Origin: Lelliottia nimipressuralis
Lineage (GTDB): Bacteria > Pseudomonadota > Gammaproteobacteria > Enterobacterales > Enterobacteriaceae
Assembly (NCBI RefSeq): GCF_004115925.1
Contig: NZ_SDDX01000021.1
Location: 186,001-250,000, forward strand
Direction: 5' to 3'
Length of the DNA stretch: 64,000 nucleotides
A program made the translations under genes and the position numbers. This document shows positions 59,589-64,000 of the stretch, one piece after another. Position 1 is the first letter of the stretch. Every line of letters starts with the position of its first letter. The notes under the pieces were generated by a model that did not search any database, had not been told where the DNA came from, and was given only the letters and a program-made list of their open reading frames with translations.

Positions 59589-61255
59589 AGATGGCTCACC
59601 TGGGCGAGCAGGCTTTGCAGCGTCTGCGCGCCGTCGGAATCGTTGACCACCAGCTCAATCAGCGTGGTGCCCGGCTGCCGCCAGGCGCGACTGAGTGCGT
59701 CGTCGAGATCGGCCCAGCTCTCCGGGCGATGGTATTTGAGGCTAAACATCGCCGCGGCGTGTTCAAACTGCACGTTTTGCGGCATCAGATAGAATCGCTC
59801 GCGCTCGCTTTGCGGCGTCGGCAGCAGGGAGAAAATCTGCCCGCCGTTATTGTTCACCACAATCAGCACAAACGGCGCAGAGACCTGGCGCAGCAGTGCC
59901 AGCGCGTTCAGGTCATACAGCGCCGATAAATCCCCGACAATCGCCAGGGTCGATTTCGCGCTGGCGCGCTGCACGCCCGCCGCCGTTGAGATCAAACCGT
60001 CAATCCCGCTGGCGCCACGGTTGCTGTAGACCGGATACCCGGCCGGCAGTTTTGACAGGGCATCAATCAGACGCACCACCAGGCTGTTGCCGACAAACAG
60101 CTGGCCCTGCTCCGGCAGATAGTGGCGGATGCGGTGCGCCAGCTCAGCCTCGCCAAAGCCTTCGCACTGGCGGGAGGTTAACTCCCAGGCCTGGCGCGAC
60201 AACGCCGGAATATCCGTCGCCCACGGCTGGCGTTTTTCCGCCGGATGCGCATCCAGCCATTCGTCGATGGTGCTGACCAGACGACGCCCGCGATGGTGCG
60301 CCGGATCCAGCCGTCCGTCCAGCGGGTCCACCAGCCAGTACTCTTCCGGCTCGCAGGTGGCTTGCCACTGTAACAGGCGCTTACCCGTGAGGCTTGACCC
60401 GAGCTGAACCACGATTTGTGCCTGCGACAGTTCCGTTACCGCTTTGGCATTTCCCAGCCAGAGATCGGCGCACGGCAGCGGCTGCCCGGTTTGCGAAAGC
60501 ACATCGCCAATCAGCGGCCAGCCCAGGGTTTGCGCCCATTCGGCCACCCTCTTGCCTTCGGCGGCGCTCATGCGCCCGGCGAGAACGACGCCGCGTTTTT
60601 GTCGCCAGAAAAACCAGTCGCGCTGTCTGGCGCTTTCAAGATGAGTTTGTACACGCAGCCAGGGTTTATCGCTGCGCCACCAGTTGCCGAGGGCTTGCTG
60701 CCACTCAACGCCGGTGTCGTCCATTTCGCCGTACAGCGGTTCGGCGAACGGGCAGTTGATATGCAATGCGCCACTGCGCAGGGAGCCGAGCGCGTTATCA
60801 AGCGTCGACACCAGCCAGCTGGCGGGAATGTCCTGGGTCGGGCGCGGTAAGGCGATCGACTGGGATGGATGAGAAGCAAAGATACCCGGCTGGCGGATCG
60901 CCTGGTTGGCGCCGCAGTCGATCAGTTCAGGCGGACGATCGGCGGTGAGGAGAATGAGTTTTTCGCCCGTCAGCCCGGCTTCAATCAGGGCCGGATAAAG
61001 GTTCGCCACCGCCGTACCGGACGTCACAATCACCGCCACGGGTGCCTGGCTGACTTTTGCCAGCCCGAGCGCCAGATGACCAAGACCGCGTTCATCAAAA
61101 TGGGTGTGATGAATAAACGCCCGGTTTTCTGCCGCCGCCAGCGTCAGCGGCGTTGAACGTGAGCCCGGCGCAATACACACATGCCTGACGCCATGGCGCG
61201 TCAGGGCTTCGAGAATGACCGTCGCCCAGCGGCGGTTAAAAGAACTTACTGACAT
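59585..61255 (-). CDS. menD: MenD, SEPHCHC synthase
   Basis: Thiamine-diphosphate enzyme, first committed step of menaquinone synthesis from isochorismate and 2-oxoglutarate. 556 residues: catalytic Glu region [16 protein letters not shown], ThDP motif [16 protein letters not shown] ([11 protein letters not shown]). [13 protein letters not shown] at 61255 fits the family; an ATG 18 bases upstream is in frame. It starts 88 bases after menF. Confidence 0.96.
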   Translation of the reverse strand: MSVSSFNRRWATVILEALTRHGVRHVCIAPGSRSTPLTLAAAENRAFIHHTHFDERGLGHLALGLAKVSQAPVAVIVTSGTAVANLYPALIEAGLTGEKLILLTADRPPELIDCGANQAIRQPGIFASHPSQSIALPRPTQDIPASWLVSTLDNALGSLRSGALHINCPFAEPLYGEMDDTGVEWQQALGNWWRSDKPWLRVQTHLESARQRDWFFWRQKRGVVLAGRMSAAEGKRVAEWAQTLGWPLIGDVLSQTGQPLPCADLWLGNAKAVTELSQAQIVVQLGSSLTGKRLLQWQATCEPEEYWLVDPLDGRLDPAHHRGRRLVSTIDEWLDAHPAEKRQPWATDIPALSRQAWELTSRQCEGFGEAELAHRIRHYLPEQGQLFVGNSLVVRLIDALSKLPAGYPVYSNRGASGIDGLISTAAGVQRASAKSTLAIVGDLSALYDLNALALLRQVSAPFVLIVVNNNGGQIFSLLPTPQSERERFYLMPQNVQFEHAAAMFSLKYHRPESWADLDDALSRAWRQPGTTLIELVVNDSDGAQTLQSLLAQVSHL

Positions 61256-61343
61256 GAAATTGTCCGGTATCAATATTAAGACACAGTATAAATAATAGAG
61301 AGTGATTGAATTTTGATATGAATCGGGAATGTGCGACTCAGTA

Positions 61344-62639
61344 TTAATCCATAAGGAGCAGTGTTCTCAGCCCTGCGGCTTTGTTTTCTATCTCCTGCCA
61401 CTCGTCCTCAGGCACGGACCCACTGACAATCCCTGCCCCGGCGTAAAGTCTGACTGCTGAATCACTGACGCGCGCGCTGCGAAGCGCCACGCAAAACTCG
61501 CTTTGTGCCAAAGAGAGGTATCCGGCCGATCCGGCGTACCACTCCCGATCGAACGGTTCATATGTCTGAATAAAATCGCGCGCTGACAGGCGCGGCAAAC
61601 CGGCGACAGCGGCCGTCGGCTGCAATAGCTGGAGGCACTGCTCGTCATCGGGGTGTTTTAACTCGGTCCAGATACAGCGGCGCAAATGCTGCACCTTGCG
61701 CAGACGAACGATTTGCGCCGGAAGCACTTCCAGCGCCTGGGTATGGTGCTGTAGCCGCTGACAGATGTCTTCCACCACCAGCATGTTTTCACGCTGGTTT
61801 TTGTCGTCGGCCAGTAGCCATTCGCCCAGATACTGAGCCTGGCGATCGTCAGGATGGCTGGCCACGGTGCCCGCCAGCGCTTCGGTGCGTAGGTGGTTGC
61901 CGCGTCGACGCCACAAGCGCTCCGGCGAGGAGCCCATAAACGCGCTGTGGGCGTCGAATACCATGCAGAAATGGTAGCAGTTGAAGTTCAGCCGACGGCT
62001 GGCTGCCATCAGAGCGATGGCGTTGATGCCCCGATCAAAGTGCAAATCCGTCGCTCGCGCCAGCACCACTTTTTCGAATGCGCCGCTGGCAATGGTCTCG
62101 GTGGCCCGCGAAATCAGCCGCAGCCACTCCGGTTTTTCAGGCAGATGCGTTTCGCGCACCTTGTGCGGAGCGAGCGGGGTAATTGTTCTGGCGGGTGAGA
62201 GCTGCTGTAAAAAGGCTCTCGCCTGCTGCGCATCATCCGCAAGCGAATGGTCGCTCGACAGGTTCAGTCGCAGTGTCGCCACGCCCCCAAGACGCAGCCA
62301 GAGCAGGCGCGGCAGAAACAGGTGGCTCTTTTCAGGAGCAAACGCATTCAGGCCGCAAATGCGGGTGTCATCGGAAAGTTCGTGAGTCTGGAGAAACTGG
62401 CGGGCGAGCGAGAGTGACGAGAAATGGTGCACCGCGCCGAGGGCGGCCAGCTCTTCCTCACCACTACGCTGTTGCCAGTAAAACTGAGGATAGGCCACCT
62501 GAGCACCCAGCCAGGCCAGGGGATCGAAGGCATCGTTTAACGGGAAAGAGACGTCGACATGACGCGTGCCGGGTGTCGGCGGAAACGCTTGAGCCAGAAA
62601 CTGACCAAGACGTTCAATCGCAATTGAAATCGAATGCAC
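61344..62639 (-). CDS. menF: MenF, isochorismate synthase
   Basis: Converts chorismate to isochorismate for menaquinone. 431 residues, chorismate-binding domain: [50 protein letters not shown]. First gene of the men cluster. Confidence 0.96.
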   Translation of the reverse strand: MHSISIAIERLGQFLAQAFPPTPGTRHVDVSFPLNDAFDPLAWLGAQVAYPQFYWQQRSGEEELAALGAVHHFSSLSLARQFLQTHELSDDTRICGLNAFAPEKSHLFLPRLLWLRLGGVATLRLNLSSDHSLADDAQQARAFLQQLSPARTITPLAPHKVRETHLPEKPEWLRLISRATETIASGAFEKVVLARATDLHFDRGINAIALMAASRRLNFNCYHFCMVFDAHSAFMGSSPERLWRRRGNHLRTEALAGTVASHPDDRQAQYLGEWLLADDKNQRENMLVVEDICQRLQHHTQALEVLPAQIVRLRKVQHLRRCIWTELKHPDDEQCLQLLQPTAAVAGLPRLSARDFIQTYEPFDREWYAGSAGYLSLAQSEFCVALRSARVSDSAVRLYAGAGIVSGSVPEDEWQEIENKAAGLRTLLLMD

Positions 62640-62735
62640 GCTGACCTCTCCCTGTTAAAACCTCACATTATACGGGGTACTTACCGTAAAAAGCAGTACC
62701 CACGTTTAGGGAGGGGTCACCGTTTTTGCATAAAC

Positions 62736-63041
62736 TTAGCGGCGGGAGAGCAGAAGCCCCAGCACCAGGCCGGCAGCCGCCCCTACGCCAATGCCCTGCC
62801 ACGGTTTTTCGTGCACGTAATCATCGGCACGATAGACCGCTTTTTTGGCCCGGTAATAGTAGTTGTCGGAGGCATTGCTGACGCGGTGTTTGACCTCTTC
62901 CAGCGCCTGTTCAGCACGCGCTTTCAGCTCAATATACTTTTGGTCTGCCGGGTCGCCTGAGGAGCGCAGCACCTCTTCCAGTGTTTCACTAAGCAGCGCC
63001 AGGTCGTCGTCGATACGGGAATCCCAGGATTGAAATGACAT
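62736..63041 (-). CDS. elaB: ElaB, tail-anchored ribosome-associated membrane protein
   Basis: 101 residues of the DUF883 family: helical cytoplasmic part (RIDDDLALLSETLEEVLRSS) and one C-terminal membrane helix with glycine-zipper pattern (GIGVGAAAGLVLGLLLSRR). E. coli ElaB binds ribosomes at the inner membrane and is raised in stationary phase and stress. ATG 63041 has GGAG 8 bases upstream. Confidence 0.93.
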   Translation of the reverse strand: MSFQSWDSRIDDDLALLSETLEEVLRSSGDPADQKYIELKARAEQALEEVKHRVSNASDNYYYRAKKAVYRADDYVHEKPWQGIGVGAAAGLVLGLLLSRR

Positions 63042-63093
63042 ATTTTTCTCCATGTGAGTGCTTCAGTCCCTAACTATAGACAACGACAGGCTA

Positions 63094-63555
63094 TTACGCC
63101 TGTTTCGCTTCCCTCGCCATGCCGATATGTGGAATACCATCTTCGTCGTACACCTCTGTCACCGGGGCGAACCCAAAGTGGGCATAGAATGGCTGCAGAT
63201 GCGCCTGCGCGCCGAGATATAACGCCTTGTCTGGCCACTGTTTTTTGCAGGATTCGAGCGTCTGTTCCATCAGCTTATAGCCGAGTTTTTCACCTCGCGC
63301 GTTGCTGCTGATGATCACCCGACCAATCACCACCGGGTCGAAATCGTCTTCACTTTTCAGAATCCTCGCATACGCCACCAGCGCGTCATCTTTCCAGCCG
63401 AGAATATGGCGGTTCTCACCGACCAGGTCATCGCCGTCGATATCCTGATAGGGGCAGGTCTGTTCGACGACAAACACTTCGCAACGTAATTTGAGTAACG
63501 CGTAAAGGGCGGAAACGGTCAGTTCACTGTGATGTAAATCTTGCCACTGGATCAT
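63094..63555 (-). CDS. elaA: ElaA, GNAT-family acetyltransferase
   Basis: 153 residues, GNAT fold: acetyl-CoA loop region VIGRVIISSNARGEKLG, and YLGAQAHLQPFYAHFGF. Substrate unknown. MIQWQDLHHSEL at 63555 has AAGGAG upstream and the family length; an ATG 24 bases upstream is in frame. Divergent from rbn. Confidence 0.92.
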   Translation of the reverse strand: MIQWQDLHHSELTVSALYALLKLRCEVFVVEQTCPYQDIDGDDLVGENRHILGWKDDALVAYARILKSEDDFDPVVIGRVIISSNARGEKLGYKLMEQTLESCKKQWPDKALYLGAQAHLQPFYAHFGFAPVTEVYDEDGIPHIGMAREAKQA

Positions 63556-63626
63556 GTCAGGCTCCTTCTTAAGTATCATCCCGTTATACTAAACACTTCT
63601 CGTGAGTCATAGAGTCTGATGATGTT

Positions 63627-64000
63627 ATGGAACTGATTTTTCTCGGTACGTCCGCCGGTGTGCCAACCCGATCACGAAATGTGACGGCAATCCTGCTCGA
63701 TTTACAGCACCCGACGCACGCGGGTTTATGGCTTTTCGACTGTGGTGAAGGGACGCAGCATCAGCTGTTACACACCGCGTATCACCCCGGCAAGCTGGAT
63801 AAAATTTTTATCACTCACCTGCACGGCGACCATCTGTTTGGTCTGCCAGGGCTGCTGTGCAGCCGCTCGATGGCCGGGAATGCCAGACCGCTGACGATCT
63901 ACGGTCCGAAGGGCATTCAGGCGTTTGTCGAGACTACGCTGCGCCTGAGCGGGTCGTGGACCGATTATCCGCTGGAGGTGATCGAGATCGCTGAAGGCGT
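63627..64000 (+). CDS. rbn: Rbn (RNase BN/Z, ElaC), 3' partial
   Basis: Metallo-beta-lactamase-fold ribonuclease maturing tRNA 3' ends. The first 124 residues are visible: [18 protein letters not shown], the metal motif HLHGDH and [12 protein letters not shown]. It runs off the window, so the C-terminal part including the remaining His/Asp ligands cannot be judged. Confidence 0.95.
   Translation, partial: MELIFLGTSAGVPTRSRNVTAILLDLQHPTHAGLWLFDCGEGTQHQLLHTAYHPGKLDKIFITHLHGDHLFGLPGLLCSRSMAGNARPLTIYGPKGIQAFVETTLRLSGSWTDYPLEVIEIAEG

Noticed and set aside
1..64000. CRISPR array, rRNA genes, further tRNAs
   Set aside because: No regularly spaced repeats or rRNA sequence noticed, and only one tRNA found by reading.

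Overview
The window is a chromosomal segment of a member of the Enterobacteriaceae. Nearly every gene has a recognisable counterpart in the Escherichia coli mepS to rbn interval, in the same order and orientation. Protein divergence and the REP-type repeats suggest an Enterobacter-like genus (Enterobacter, Leclercia, Lelliottia or a relative). I cannot fix the species by eye.

Layout. 1-16048: end of mepS, pdeN, the yejABEF peptide/microcin C importer operon, yejG, bcr-rsuA, radD, rplY, yejK, yejL-yejM. 16049-20121: an AT-rich 4 kb insert ending at the only tRNA gene, tRNA-Pro(GGG). It holds a decayed copy of the 5' half of that tRNA, a deleted IS3-family element, a two-gene unit (secreted low-complexity protein plus small membrane protein), a frameshifted gene and a frameshifted, truncated phage-type integrase. 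I read it as the remains of an integrative element that used the tRNA as its attachment site. 20122-22015: accessory genes outside the insert: a LexA-controlled DinI-like gene, a Crp-fold regulator, a fragment related to the insert's secreted protein, and a small membrane protein. 22016-33118: eco, mqo, a SulP transporter and an MgtE-type Mg transporter that E. coli K-12 lacks here, yojI, the ada-alkB repair operon, apbE, ompC. 33119-42875: ompC regulatory region, micF, the Rcs phosphorelay (rcsD-rcsB, rcsC), gyrA. 42876-47896: ubiG, nrdA-nrdB-yfaE with NrdR and DnaA boxes and a REP pair. 47937-53610: glpT divergent from glpABC. 53640-64000: yfaY, yfaZ, the menFDHBCE menaquinone genes, elaB, elaA and the start of rbn.

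Genes that work together: YejABEF imports peptides; RcsC, RcsD and RcsB form one phosphorelay; MicF RNA opposes the OmpF porin and lies beside ompC; NrdAB makes deoxynucleotides with YfaE maintaining the NrdB cofactor; GlpT imports glycerol-3-phosphate and GlpABC oxidises it anaerobically, passing electrons to the menaquinone made by the men genes; Ada and AlkB repair alkylated DNA.

Compared with the K-12 order I know, several blocks are missing here: narP-ccm-nap (between tRNA-Pro and eco), ato (rcsC-gyrA), inaA and glpQ (yfaE-glpT), and nudI-ais-arn-pmrD (yfaZ-menE). They may be elsewhere in the genome.
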